DNA from: Dechloromonas sp.
Lineage (GTDB): Bacteria; Pseudomonadota; Gammaproteobacteria; Burkholderiales; Rhodocyclaceae
Assembly (NCBI GenBank): GCA_008933675.1
Contig: WBUO01000009.1
Span: 1-46,514 of the forward strand
Reading direction: 5' to 3'
DNA: 46,514 nt
Shown here: piece by piece, positions 34,382-44,921 of the stretch
How the letters are laid out: each line of letters starts with the position of its first letter
Numbering within the stretch: position 1 is the first letter of the stretch
Program-made: the position numbers and the translations under genes
The notes under the pieces: generated by a model
The model's database searches: none
What the model saw: only the letters and a program-made list of their open reading frames with translations
Told to the model about the DNA's origin: nothing

Positions 34382-35179
34382 GTGGACATGCCCCTGAACC
34401 AGTTCAAACGCGCGCTGGCCGCCGGCGAAACCCAGATCGGCCTGTTTCTCGGCATGGCCAACGCCTACGCCGCGGAAGTGGTCGCCACGGCCGGTTTCGA
34501 CTGGCTGCTGATCGATGGCGAGCATGGACCCAACGACCTGCAATCGATCATCGGCCAGTTACAGGCACTCGGCCAGTACCCGGTCCGGCCGGTCGTGCGC
34601 ACGGTGGACCACGACGTCGCCCGCATCAAGCAACTGCTCGACGGTGGTGCCCAGACGCTGATGGTGCCGATGGTCGAAACCGCCGCCGAAGCCGAGTCGC
34701 TGGTCCGCGCCATGCGCTACCCGCCGCACGGCATCCGCGGCGTCGGCACGGCACTCGCCCGCGCTGCCCGCTGGAACGGTGTCGAAGGCTACTTTGCCAA
34801 GGCCGACCAGGAGATGTGCCTGATCGTGCAGATCGAATCGGTTGCCGGTCTGGCCGGTCTCGATGACATCCTCAAGATCGATGGCGTCGATGCCGTGTTC
34901 ATCGGGCCGTCCGATCTGGCGGCTTCGATGGGGCATCTGGGTAATCCTGGGCATGCCGATGTGAAAGCTGCCGTGGCCGCGGCCATCGGCAAGATTGCCG
35001 CGGCCGGCAAGGCGGCGGGGGTGTTCTCGGCCGATCCGGTGGCGGCCGAGTCCTATCGGCAGATCGGGGCGAGTTTTCTGCTGGTGGGGGTGGATGCGTT
35101 GTTGCTGAGGAATTCGGCGGTGGCGTTGGCGGAGAGGTTCAAGAATAGTTCTGCGGCCAAGGGTGGGGCGGCTTACTGA
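34382..35179 (+). CDS. hpaI: HpaI, 4-hydroxy-2-oxoheptane-1,7-dioate aldolase
   Basis: This 265-residue class II aldolase of the HpcH/HpaI family has LLIDGEHGPND (catalytic histidine), VRPVVRTV, QIESVAGLAGLDDI (metal-binding glutamate) and VFIGPSDLAASMG (metal-binding aspartate). It splits the substrate into pyruvate and succinic semialdehyde, the latter taken on by GabD downstream. The GTG at 34382 is 8 nt after AAAGGA and is preferred over the ATG at 34388. It is the last gene of the TRAP-hpa operon. Confidence 0.92.
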   Translation: MDMPLNQFKRALAAGETQIGLFLGMANAYAAEVVATAGFDWLLIDGEHGPNDLQSIIGQLQALGQYPVRPVVRTVDHDVARIKQLLDGGAQTLMVPMVETAAEAESLVRAMRYPPHGIRGVGTALARAARWNGVEGYFAKADQEMCLIVQIESVAGLAGLDDILKIDGVDAVFIGPSDLAASMGHLGNPGHADVKAAVAAAIGKIAAAGKAAGVFSADPVAAESYRQIGASFLLVGVDALLLRNSAVALAERFKNSSAAKGGAAY

Positions 35180-35210
35180 TGGGGGTTTTGCCTCTTCAAA
35201 GGCTGGCTTT

Positions 35211-35780
35211 CGCGCCTGACGCGCGGGTGGTGTTTTTGGAGCCGCTGGTTTCCGCCGCTGACCGGCGGGCGTACTTTCTTTTTGATGGCAAAAAGAAAGT
35301 AGCCAAAGAAAAAGCCACCCCAGGCTACGCGGTCGGCTGCGCCGACTGCCCTGCGCTACTCGACGGGCCGGGCGGCTGCGGAACTCGGGGCTACGCCCCT
35401 CAAACAGTCCTCGCCGACTGCCCCCGGCCCGTCTCCGTTGCTCGGCGCTCCACATGGGGACCCCAACAGCGTCGCAGCCCAACGGCCAAAGTTGAAACCA
35501 ACTCCCGCACCACTGCGCTCGGTGTTCCGGGCCCCTTGGGAGGTGCTGAGCAACGCAGGCTGGCCGGGGGTAGTCGTCTCGCGTTGTTTGAGCCGCAGGC
35601 GAGTTTAGCGAGACGCCCGGACTGCCGAGTAGCGCAAGGGACCCGCGCAGCGGGCGCCGACCCAGGGTCGCCTTCTTCTTTGGCTACTTTCTTCTTGGCG
35701 AGACAAGAAGAAAGTACGCCCGCCGGTCAACGGCGGAACCCAGCGCTTCAGCAACCGAAAACACCCGCGCGTCAGGCGCG
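35211..35780. repeat. Element of about 570 bp with ~100-bp terminal inverted repeats
   Basis: The ends are inverted copies: CGCGCCTGACGCGCGGGTG at 35211-35229 and its complement at 35762-35780. Further in, GACCGGCGGGCGTACTTTCT at the left is mirrored at the right. Inside each arm the sequence around AAGAAAGTAGCCAAAGAA forms its own small hairpin. The core is GC-rich and has no credible gene; an open frame of 204 codons across it is composition-driven. Similar intergenic repeats are common in betaproteobacterial genomes. It lies between hpaI and gabD and may act as a strong RNA fold or insulator. No transposase and no clear target duplication were seen. Confidence 0.72.
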
Positions 35781-35836
35781 GAACCCGGCGTAACCGAACC
35801 CCAAGAACACTCAAGAACACCCAAGGAGAACACCCG

Positions 35837-37291
<1,455 letters not shown>

Positions 37292-38488
37292 TTGAGCACA
37301 CCCGTCCTCGACACGGCCCGCGAGGGCCGTTTCGTTTTGCTGCTCGGCGCCCTGGTCGCCTTCGGGCCGCTGGCCATCGACCTCTACCTGCCGGCGCTGC
37401 CGGCCATCGCCGCCGGTCTGGCAGCAACGCCGGAAGCCGTGCAGCTGTCGATCACCGTCTTCCTCGCCGGCTTCGCCATCGGCATGCTGTTCTATGGCCC
37501 GATTTCCGACCGCTACGGGCGGCGCACGGTGATGCTCTCCGGCATTGCGCTGTTCGTCGTCGCCAGCCTGGCCTGCATGCTGGCTACTGGCGTCGAACAA
37601 TTGATCGTTGCCCGCTTCATCCAGGCGCTCGGCGGCGGGGCGGCCTCGGTGCTGGCGCGGGCTGTCGTCCGCGATGTCTACGCACCGGCCGAGGCGATTC
37701 GCAAGCTGTCGCTGATGGCCATGGTCACCGCCATTGCGCCGCTCGTCGCACCCTTGCTCGGCAGCCTGCTGCTCGGCTGGTTCGGCTGGCGCGGCACCTT
37801 CGCTGCCGTGCTGGCCTGGGGCCTCCTCAGCTTCGCCGTGGTCTGGTGGCAGCTGCCGGAGACGTTGCCGGCCGAGCGGCGCGGGGTCCTGCCGCTGAGC
37901 GGGGCCTTTGCTGCCTATCTCCACATCCTTCGTGATCCGCCGGCTATCGGCCTGCTGCTCGCCGGCGGCATGTCCTTCGCCGCGATGTTCGCCTACATCA
38001 CCGCCAGCCCGTTCTACTTCATCGAGCTGCAGCGCTTCTCGCCGACCGCCTACGGCGCGCTGTTCGCCGCCAACGCACTGGGCATCTTTGCCGCCAACTA
38101 CCTCAACAGCCGTCTGGTCAAGGCGCGCGGCGCGGCTGCGATGGCCGGTATCGGCAGCGCCTGCGGCTTCGCCGGTGCCATGTTGCTGGCCCTGGCCATC
38201 GCCCAGCCCGATTGCGTGGCGGCGGTGGTGGCCGGCCTGTTCGTCGTCGTCAGCATGACCGGTCTGCTCGGCGCCAACTGCGTCGGCCTGCTGATGGCCC
38301 GCTATCCGCAGAATGCCGGCGCCGCCGCGGCGCTGTTCGGCTCCAGCCAGTTCGGCCTGGGCATGTGGGCGAGTGCGGCGGTCAGCTATCATCACGACGG
38401 CAGCGGCCGGCCGATGGCCTGGGTCATCGTCGCGACCACGGCGGCTTCGCTGCTCGGCTACCTGCTGTACCGGCGCTGCGCGCGCTGA
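37292..38488 (+). CDS. Bcr/CflA-type MFS drug efflux transporter
   Basis: This 398-residue, 12-helix protein begins at a TTG directly after the gabD stop (TAATTG). It shows Bcr/CflA signatures: FGPLAIDLYLPALPAIAAGL in helix 1, GMLFYGPISDRYGRRTVML (loop 2-3 motif) and FIQALGGGAASVLARAVVRDVY (motif C region). Such proteins export small toxic or amphipathic compounds. A role in exporting pathway intermediates is possible but only suggested by position. Confidence 0.87.
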   Translation: MSTPVLDTAREGRFVLLLGALVAFGPLAIDLYLPALPAIAAGLAATPEAVQLSITVFLAGFAIGMLFYGPISDRYGRRTVMLSGIALFVVASLACMLATGVEQLIVARFIQALGGGAASVLARAVVRDVYAPAEAIRKLSLMAMVTAIAPLVAPLLGSLLLGWFGWRGTFAAVLAWGLLSFAVVWWQLPETLPAERRGVLPLSGAFAAYLHILRDPPAIGLLLAGGMSFAAMFAYITASPFYFIELQRFSPTAYGALFAANALGIFAANYLNSRLVKARGAAAMAGIGSACGFAGAMLLALAIAQPDCVAAVVAGLFVVVSMTGLLGANCVGLLMARYPQNAGAAAALFGSSQFGLGMWASAAVSYHHDGSGRPMAWVIVATTAASLLGYLLYRRCAR

Positions 38489-38513
38489 GCTTCGACCCCT
38501 TGCGAGAAATCCC

Positions 38514-38912
38514 ATGTCCCTGCATCCCGTCGCCCTGTACTGCACCGCCATTCTCGGCGGCCTGCTCTTCCTGCTCGGGCTGGCTGTCTCCATCGAGCGG
38601 TTTCGCAGCAAGGTCGGTTCCGGGCCGGCGGCCGAGAAACATGCGCTGCTCAACCGGCTGATCCGGGCGCACGCCAACACCGCCGAGTTCGCCCCCTTCC
38701 TCGCCGTGCTGTTCCTCTATTTCGGCTGGCGCGGCCCGTCGGCGCCGGTCCTCGGCCTGATCGTCGCCGCCACCGTCTGCCGCTGCCTGCTGGTCATCGG
38801 CCTGCTCGCCTGGCCCAGCCTGTCGCGGCCGAATCCGGCGCGCTTCGTCGGCGCGCTCGGCACCTACCTGACCGGTGCCGCACTCTGCGTCGCCCTGGTC
38901 GCCGGGCTGTAG
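38514..38912 (+). CDS. MAPEG-family membrane protein
   Basis: This 132-residue protein has four hydrophobic helices and the MAPEG hallmark RAHANTAEFAPFLAVL. MAPEG proteins include microsomal glutathione transferases and related membrane proteins, and bacterial members are mostly uncharacterised. The ATG at 38514 lies 25 bp after the MFS gene, and the stop is 2 bp before the next gene, so it is part of a run of same-strand genes. Confidence 0.85.
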   Translation: MSLHPVALYCTAILGGLLFLLGLAVSIERFRSKVGSGPAAEKHALLNRLIRAHANTAEFAPFLAVLFLYFGWRGPSAPVLGLIVAATVCRCLLVIGLLAWPSLSRPNPARFVGALGTYLTGAALCVALVAGL

Positions 38913-38914
38913 GC

Positions 38915-40156
38915 ATGGCCTTGCCCGCCGGCCTGCGCGCGCTGGCCCACCGCAATTTCCGCCTCTATTTCGCCGGCCAGGCGGTCTCCATCCTCGGCTC
39001 GTGGATCCAGCAGGTGGCGCTCGCCTGGCTGGTCTATAGGCTGACCGGCTCGGCCGCGCTGCTCGGCATCACCGCCTTCTGCGGCCTGATTCCGCAGCTG
39101 GTCGTCGGGCCGTTCGCCGGTGCCTGGATCGACAAGCACGACAAGAAGCGTTGGCTGGTCGGCGTGCAGTCGCTGATGGCGCTGCAGGCCTTCGTGCTGG
39201 CCGGGCTGACCTGGGCCGGCTGGATCACGCCGGCCTTCATCGTCATCATGGCGCTGGCCCTCGGCACCCTGAGCAGCTTCGACGCACCGCTGCGCCAGTC
39301 GCTGATCGGCAGCTTCGTCGGCAGCCGCGACGACCTGCCCAATGCCCTGGCGCTGAACGCCATGCTGTTCAACAGCGGCCGTTTCGTCGGCCCGCCGGTG
39401 GCCGGTCTGTTGCTCGGCCTGACCTCGGAAGCCTTCTGCTTCGCCATCAACGGCTTCTCCTTCCTGGCGCTGATCGCCGCCATTCTCGTCGTGCGCAGCA
39501 CGCCGCCGGCACGGGCCAGGGGATCGGTCGGCGAAGTCTTCAAGGAGGGCCTGGCCTACGCCTGGCGGACGTGGAGCGTGCGCACGCTGATCCTGACGCT
39601 GATCGCACTGAACCTGACGGCCTCGGCCTATGCCGTGCTGTTGCCGGTGTTTGCCGCCGAAGTCTTCGCCGGCGATGCGACGCTGCTCGGCTGGCTGTGG
39701 GGCGCCGCCGGCTGCGGCGCCTTCGCCTCGACAGTCTTCCTGGCGACGCGGCATTCGGTGCCCGGCCTGATCGCCTCGGTGGCCGCGGGCACTGCCATCG
39801 CCGCAGTCTCGCTGCTGGCCTTTGCCGCCACCGACTGGCTGCCGCTGGCGCTGGCCGCGATGGTCGGCGTCGGCTTCGGCATCTCGGTATGCAACGTCGG
39901 CATCAACATGATTCTGCAGAGCACCGCGCCGGAAGCCCTGCGCGGCCGCATCGTCTCCTTCTTCACTTCCGCCCGCTTCGGCTTCGACGCCCTCGGCGGC
40001 CTGCTCGCCGGCTTCCTGGCCAGCGCCTTCGGCGCCGGCCGTACCCTGCTGGCCGAAGGCGCCGTGCTGCTGGTTTTCGTCGTCTTCCTGTTCAGCCGCC
40101 GACAGCGCCTCGCCGAGCAGGTTTCCCTCGCTCAGGAACAACAGCATGGACATTGA
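38915..40156 (+). CDS. MFS transporter of the MFS_3/EntS type
   Basis: This 413-residue protein has about twelve helices. LAHRNFRLYFAGQAVSILG at the start and VGPFAGAWIDKHDKKRW in loop 2-3 are typical of the MFS_3 group, which includes the enterobactin exporter EntS. Substrate unknown. It overlaps the next gene by 11 bp. Confidence 0.87.
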   Translation: MALPAGLRALAHRNFRLYFAGQAVSILGSWIQQVALAWLVYRLTGSAALLGITAFCGLIPQLVVGPFAGAWIDKHDKKRWLVGVQSLMALQAFVLAGLTWAGWITPAFIVIMALALGTLSSFDAPLRQSLIGSFVGSRDDLPNALALNAMLFNSGRFVGPPVAGLLLGLTSEAFCFAINGFSFLALIAAILVVRSTPPARARGSVGEVFKEGLAYAWRTWSVRTLILTLIALNLTASAYAVLLPVFAAEVFAGDATLLGWLWGAAGCGAFASTVFLATRHSVPGLIASVAAGTAIAAVSLLAFAATDWLPLALAAMVGVGFGISVCNVGINMILQSTAPEALRGRIVSFFTSARFGFDALGGLLAGFLASAFGAGRTLLAEGAVLLVFVVFLFSRRQRLAEQVSLAQEQQHGH

Positions 40157-40574
40157 AATGATCGCCTCGCTCGGCCTCGCCAGCGCCGAACAGCTCGCCG
40201 ATGGCGCGCTCGCCGCCGCCCGCGCAGCCGGCGTCAAAATTTGCGTTGCCGTCGTCGACCGCGCCGGCCATCCGCTGGTCTTCAAGCGCCACCCGGGCGC
40301 CCCGTTGCACAGCATCGACATTGCCCTCGACAAGGCCTACACCGTGGTCAGCTTCGGCCCCGCCACGGGCAAGTGGGACGCCCGCCTGGCCAAGGGCTCG
40401 GAGATGCTGCGCCATGGCCTGATGCAGCGCGCCCGCTTCGTCGGTTTCGGCGGCGGCCTGCCGGTGAAACACGAAGGTGTTCTGGTCGGCGCCATCGGCA
40501 TATCCGGCGGCAGCGAGGCGCAGGACGTGGCCTTTGCCGAGGCGGCGCTGGCGGCGGTGACCGAGGGCGGCTGA
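40146..40574 (+). CDS. GlcG/HbpS-family protein
   Basis: This 142-residue protein matches the DUF336/GlcG/HbpS fold: VKICVAVVDRAGHPLVFKRH near the start, then DKAYTVVSFG and GGGLPVKHEGVLVGAIGISGG. Some members bind heme, others accompany glycolate or aromatic catabolic genes as accessory proteins. The start overlaps the MFS stop by 11 bp, implying coupled expression. Function here is undetermined. Confidence 0.85.
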   Translation: MDIEMIASLGLASAEQLADGALAAARAAGVKICVAVVDRAGHPLVFKRHPGAPLHSIDIALDKAYTVVSFGPATGKWDARLAKGSEMLRHGLMQRARFVGFGGGLPVKHEGVLVGAIGISGGSEAQDVAFAEAALAAVTEGG

Positions 40575-40682
40575 GCCCCGGGGTGGCGCACCTCGGACGT
40601 CAGTCGGTCTCCGTCTAGCCCGGCGCCCGGCAGGACGGTATCATGCCGCGTCCGCCGTCCGGTACAGACCCGTGAGGAATAA

Positions 40683-41654
40683 ATGAGCAACGTCGCCAAG
40701 CCGAATCCCGGTATTCCATCCCCGAAAGAACAGGTGATTCCCTCCGCCGCCAACCTGTTCAAATCCTGCTTCCTGATCGTCATGTTGTTTGGTGGCTACT
40801 TCGCCCTCCAGGCGATTGCCGGGCCGATGGAAAACGGCCTGCTCAAGTGGTCGCTGATCGGGCTGGTCTCGGTGTGGAGCGGCATGCTGCTGATCGGCAT
40901 GGGCGTGCTGTCGCACGACGCGGTGCATGGCGTGCTGTTCCGCTCGCGCTTCTGGAACGAACTCTGGGGCGGCCTGCTGGCGGCGCTGGTGCTGATCCCG
41001 CTGCAGGCGAACCGTGTCTTCCACATGGAGCATCATCGCTACGCCCATCAGCCCGGCCGCGACCCGGAGAATCCGATGCATCAGTCCTCCTTCCTGTTCG
41101 CCCTGGTCCTCGGTCCCTTCGTCGCGCTGGCCGCCCAGTATCGCGTGATGCTCGCCATGGCGATGCGCGGTGAAATCGTCGCCGTGCTGAAGGACATCTG
41201 CTTCATCGGCACGGCGCTGGCCATCTATCTCCTGCTGCTGCCGGCGCTCGGCGTCTCCCTGGCGCTGACCTGGGGGCCGACCTGGATTGCCCTGCCCGTC
41301 GTCTTCAGCGTGCGGGCGCTGGCCGACCACTACGGCATTCCGCCGGTCGCCGCCGACGCCGGCGAGGACCGGGGCGACGCCGATGCCCCGCTGAAACTCA
41401 GCGGCTGGGTGGTGCTCACCCCGGCGTGGCTGCAATGGCTGTGGAGCCACGTCAACTACCACGAGGTGCACCACAAGTACCCCTACCTCTCGCACCAGTA
41501 CCTGCCGCAGGCCTTCGAAGCCTCGCGCGGCCAGTATCCCTACCTGGTTGTCGACGGCTACTGGCGCTCGCTGTTCAATGTGATGAAGCTGGATTACTAC
41601 GGCCGGCCGGAAGATGTGCGGCGGTTTGCGGCGGCGGGGTCGTCCGTATCCTGA
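40683..41654 (+). CDS. Membrane fatty-acid desaturase/hydroxylase family protein
   Basis: This 323-residue membrane protein has the three histidine boxes of integral-membrane diiron desaturases: HDAVH (residues 78-82), HMEHH (114-118) and HEVHH (about 260), with hydrophobic helices between. These bind two irons and oxidise a lipid or other hydrophobic chain. The substrate could be a fatty acid or a carotenoid. TGAGGAATAA precedes the ATG. It is convergent with the SulP gene, which ends 10 bp away. Confidence 0.87.
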   Translation: MSNVAKPNPGIPSPKEQVIPSAANLFKSCFLIVMLFGGYFALQAIAGPMENGLLKWSLIGLVSVWSGMLLIGMGVLSHDAVHGVLFRSRFWNELWGGLLAALVLIPLQANRVFHMEHHRYAHQPGRDPENPMHQSSFLFALVLGPFVALAAQYRVMLAMAMRGEIVAVLKDICFIGTALAIYLLLLPALGVSLALTWGPTWIALPVVFSVRALADHYGIPPVAADAGEDRGDADAPLKLSGWVVLTPAWLQWLWSHVNYHEVHHKYPYLSHQYLPQAFEASRGQYPYLVVDGYWRSLFNVMKLDYYGRPEDVRRFAAAGSSVS

Positions 41655-41664
41655 GTCGCCTTGC

Positions 41665-43866
41665 TCAGGTTCGCCGGGAGAGCTGGCGCAACTCGCGGGT
41701 GGTGTGGCGCAGGCGGGCGGACAGGCAGCGGGTGACGTTTAGCATGACCTGCTGGGCGATGGCTGGGTGCTCGCAGGACAGTCTCTGCAGTTGCCCCAGG
41801 GATAGCTGCCAGATGCCGGTGGGCCGGCTGACGACGGCGTCGGCTGAGCGGGGCTTGTTCTCGAGCATGGCCATTTCCCCGAAAATTGCTCCCGGCGCAA
41901 AGGCAGCGACGCGTTTCGCGGGGCCGTTCTCCATCGGCAGCATGATGTTCACCACGCCTTCGCGGGCGACAAAGAGGCAGGAGCCGCCGTCTCCGCTCCG
42001 GAATACGTATCCCTGTTCCTGCAACTCGGAGAACTCCAGATAGGCCTTCAGTATCTCGACCTGTTTGGCATCCAGATCGACGGCCAGGTCGGTCTGCTCC
42101 AGCCGGATGACCCGGTTGTCGCCGGCAACGCCATGTCGGGCCAATAGCAGATCTTCCCGTGATTCCAGTGCCTGATCGGCGTCGGCGTACCACAGCACGA
42201 TGTCATCGATTCCCGAGTTCCGGTACAGGCGTTCCACCCGCTGGCTGGCGTTGCACAGGCAGAGGGTGATCTGGCGGGCAGCAAGTCCGCGTGCCGCCTG
42301 CAGCAGCTTGTGGGCACTGGTGGTATCCGCGTCGCGAACGCGGTGCAGGTCGAGGATGATGCAGCGGGCAGTGCGGGCTTGCTTGTCGATTTCCTGCAGC
42401 AGGCGGTCGATCGAGCCGAAGAACAGGGTGCCTTCCAGTTCGATCAGGCGGATCTGGTCTCCCTCGTCGGTCAGCAGGGCATTTTCCGCATTGCTGCGGA
42501 CCTTGAGCGAATGGTGATCGCGGCCGGAAAGCACCTGACGGATAACCGGTTTCATGCTCGACCGTACGAACAGGAACATGCTGAGAATCAGGCCGAGGCC
42601 GATCGCCTGCATCATGTCCGAGAAGACGGCGACCAGTGCTACGGAGAACAGTACGGCGAGGTTGGCCAGCAGTAGCCTGAATTCGCTGCGAGGTAACTGA
42701 TGGCGCAGCGTCAGGCTTTGTCGGAGAAGGGAACGGCTGCTTTCCTGAATCATGCTGATGCCGTGGAAAAGCAGGATGCCGGCAATCGCTGCAGCGGGGA
42801 TCAGATGAATGAATTGTCCCAGCAGGACGACGACGAGGGCGATACCCAGGCCATAGAATGCGGCGGACCACGGGCTGCTGGCACCGCTGGACAGATTGGC
42901 AGCAACCCTTGATAGATTGCCGGTGGCCGGAGTGCCGCCGAGGATGCCGATCAGAAAATTGGCCACCCCCATCCGCTTGAACTCACGGTCGCTATCCAGG
43001 CGTGTGTGGTTTTTGTTTTCGATTGCGGAAAGGCAGATCAGGGTTTCCAGTGAGGTCAGGGTGGCAATCCCCAGTGCGTAAGGAAGCAGGGTGGAAATCC
43101 ATTCCAGCCAGGGGGACAGTCCCTGATCCAGGACTGCCTGCCAGAGGTTGAATGCGGGTAGCAGTTGGCCGACGTCGGCGGAGGACGGGCCAAGCCAGTG
43201 TGGGCCCAGGGCGAACAGCAGTCCTTGATGCAACAAGGTCGCCAGCACCAGGGCGAGGGCAGGTGCCGGCAGCCTGGGGGCCAGGCGCGGCAGATATATG
43301 CAGCTGAGCAGGCTGGCCAGGGCCACGGCAAGGCTCAGCGGCCGCAAATGCTCCATCGTTGTTGTTGCGAGGGAAGGCATGCCCAGTGACATCGGCAGGG
43401 CGGCCAGAATCATCAGCATGCCGGTCCCGCATACCAGGCCGGAAACTACCGGGTAAGGCACATGCTTGAGGCTGCGGCCCACTCTCAGTAAACCGAAGGC
43501 CAGGTGGATCAGGCCGGCCAGCGCGGTACAGAGCAACAGCAGGATGAATACGCGAGCGGCCGGATCGGCTGTCGACTGAATGCGAACGTCGTTGAGCAGC
43601 GTGACGGCCAGGGTGCCAAGAATCAGTCCCGAAGCCGGGCGGGAGCCATGAATCATGCCCGGCTGATGGCGCAGGAAGAGGGCCAGCAGACCGCTCAGGA
43701 CGCAGGCCCAGAGGGCGGCACGCACGCCGTGGTCGGCATAGGCCTGCCCCAGGGGGGCCACGGCCAGAAGACCATAGACCAGTTCCACCGGTATGGCGAT
43801 GATCGCCGTCCCCAGCCCGGCGGTCAGGTCGAGACGCAAGCGGTGGGCGGTTGCGGCAACAGTCAT
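41665..43866 (-). CDS. SulP-family permease with STAS and cyclic-nucleotide-binding domains
   Basis: This 733-residue protein has an N-terminal SulP transport region of 10-14 helices (about residues 10-415, including GGTPATGNLSR), then a STAS domain (about 455-560, CIILDLHRVRDADTTSAHKL). A C-terminal cyclic-nucleotide-binding fold (about 590-715, GAIFGEMAMLENKPRSADAV) completes it. SulP proteins carry sulfate, bicarbonate or dicarboxylates. The extra cNMP domain suggests regulation by cAMP or a similar ligand. No relation to the amine pathway is evident. Confidence 0.9.
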   Translation of the reverse strand: MTVAATAHRLRLDLTAGLGTAIIAIPVELVYGLLAVAPLGQAYADHGVRAALWACVLSGLLALFLRHQPGMIHGSRPASGLILGTLAVTLLNDVRIQSTADPAARVFILLLLCTALAGLIHLAFGLLRVGRSLKHVPYPVVSGLVCGTGMLMILAALPMSLGMPSLATTTMEHLRPLSLAVALASLLSCIYLPRLAPRLPAPALALVLATLLHQGLLFALGPHWLGPSSADVGQLLPAFNLWQAVLDQGLSPWLEWISTLLPYALGIATLTSLETLICLSAIENKNHTRLDSDREFKRMGVANFLIGILGGTPATGNLSRVAANLSSGASSPWSAAFYGLGIALVVVLLGQFIHLIPAAAIAGILLFHGISMIQESSRSLLRQSLTLRHQLPRSEFRLLLANLAVLFSVALVAVFSDMMQAIGLGLILSMFLFVRSSMKPVIRQVLSGRDHHSLKVRSNAENALLTDEGDQIRLIELEGTLFFGSIDRLLQEIDKQARTARCIILDLHRVRDADTTSAHKLLQAARGLAARQITLCLCNASQRVERLYRNSGIDDIVLWYADADQALESREDLLLARHGVAGDNRVIRLEQTDLAVDLDAKQVEILKAYLEFSELQEQGYVFRSGDGGSCLFVAREGVVNIMLPMENGPAKRVAAFAPGAIFGEMAMLENKPRSADAVVSRPTGIWQLSLGQLQRLSCEHPAIAQQVMLNVTRCLSARLRHTTRELRQLSRRT

Positions 43867-44310
43867 GGCAGGCGCTTAACGGGCGGAAGGAAAGGGGCGC
43901 ATTCTATCCGCCGCTCGGCAAGCTGTCTGCGGGGGGCGTGGCCAACAATAGAACAACACCAGGGGTGGTAACCGTCAGGAAAGGAGGCTCATCCGTAGCG
44001 TTGTTGCCATTGCTGCCTGAAAGGAAAAACCGTGTTCCTGTCGTTCCCCTCCCGGCGTTTGCGTTGAGACTGAACGCCCATCATGGCTACTCGGGGCGCT
44101 CCCACACGGATTGACAGCGATAACTCTGCCGGCAGCTTGCGAGCCGCTTTGAACGATTGGCGCTCCGTGGGCAGATTCCATGTCGGCACGGGTCAAAGAG
44201 AACCCCGCTCGGATGCCGGATACCTCGCTTCCCCCTTGCGGGGATACGACGGCATGCGTTGTCCAGTGGTCTCGGTTTCCTTGATTTCTGGGGGAGTCCA
44301 TATACGCAGT
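43867..44310. other. Intergenic region without a supported gene
   Basis: This 444-bp region between the SulP gene and the cassette array has only short open frames on the minus strand with no ribosome binding site or recognisable domain. I see no tRNA, no clear terminator and no integrase. It may be the old boundary of the integron array. Nothing else can be supported. Confidence 0.5.
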
Positions 44311-44317
44311 GTTAGAG
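44311..44317 (-). other. attC R''-like core site ending the third cassette
   Basis: On the minus strand CTCTAAC appears 13 bp after the stop of the 196-residue gene, at the place where an attC begins. It matches the complement of the third cassette's start at six of seven positions. No matching R' was found in the next 150 bp, so the site may be truncated and mark the end of the array. Confidence 0.4.
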
Positions 44318-44330
44318 CGTACTTGAGCGG

Positions 44331-44921
44331 TTACTGAGCGAGTTTGAGGAGGTAGTCGGACTTGACCAGTACCTTTGCCCATATCAGCTTCCCGCTACCA
44401 ACAGAAGGTTGGTCACGCACTTCAAGTACCTTGAGCTCAGTTCCCGGCCGGACGAAGTATTGAGTTGTTGAGTCTATGTCATTGGCCGACGACGCGTTGT
44501 TTGGGGGGGTATCTAGGCTTCCGACAAGGGAAGCCTGCTCTTTGGTAGTGATGCGCGAACCGCTGCGCACCAAGCCTGGATTCTTTTGGGAGGCCACCCG
44601 GTCGGATTGAGGTGCCCAAGCCCCGGAACTGGAGACTCGGCCCAGGTAAATCCAGCCTTCGCTCTCTTGCGTTGATGGTGCAGCGGGCCGAGCGGCATTC
44701 TCGGCCGCCGCAGCGAAGTGCAGAAGTTCCGCCTTTCTGGCTTCGAGTTGCGCAATCTCCTCTCGCTTTGCCTGGATCTCTTCTTCAAGCGGTCGAAGGC
44801 GGGTTGCGCTGTAGTAAACAGAACCGGTCAGGAAACATATCCCAAGCACCAGCATGCCGAGAGATAGCCGGGAACCCTTCTTGAGTTCCGCGATGGAGTC
44901 TAGGATTTCGCTATTTTCCAT
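44331..44921 (-). CDS. Cassette-borne membrane-anchored protein with coiled coil
   Basis: I do not recognise a named family for this 196-residue protein. It has a short cytoplasmic N terminus, one membrane helix (about residues 20-40, LGMLVLGICFLTGSVYY) and a coiled coil (about 42-75, rich in Glu, Lys and Ala). A C-terminal part looks like a small beta/SH3-like domain (GWIYLGRVSSSGAWAP and VRPGTELKVLEV ... IWAKVLV). AAGGAG precedes the ATG. It overlaps the 96-residue gene by 11 bp, so the two form a two-gene cassette and may act together at the membrane. Confidence 0.75.
   Translation of the reverse strand: MENSEILDSIAELKKGSRLSLGMLVLGICFLTGSVYYSATRLRPLEEEIQAKREEIAQLEARKAELLHFAAAAENAARPAAPSTQESEGWIYLGRVSSSGAWAPQSDRVASQKNPGLVRSGSRITTKEQASLVGSLDTPPNNASSANDIDSTTQYFVRPGTELKVLEVRDQPSVGSGKLIWAKVLVKSDYLLKLAQ

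Noticed and set aside
35179-35793. 204-codon plus-strand frame from the hpaI stop through the inverted-repeat element.
   Set aside because: It covers both repeat arms and the core. Its composition is that of a translated structured repeat, with no domain or ribosome binding site.
43975-44382. Short minus-strand frames left of the cassette array.
   Set aside because: There is no ribosome binding site or known domain, and one overlaps the end of the cassette gene. They may be remnants but cannot be supported.
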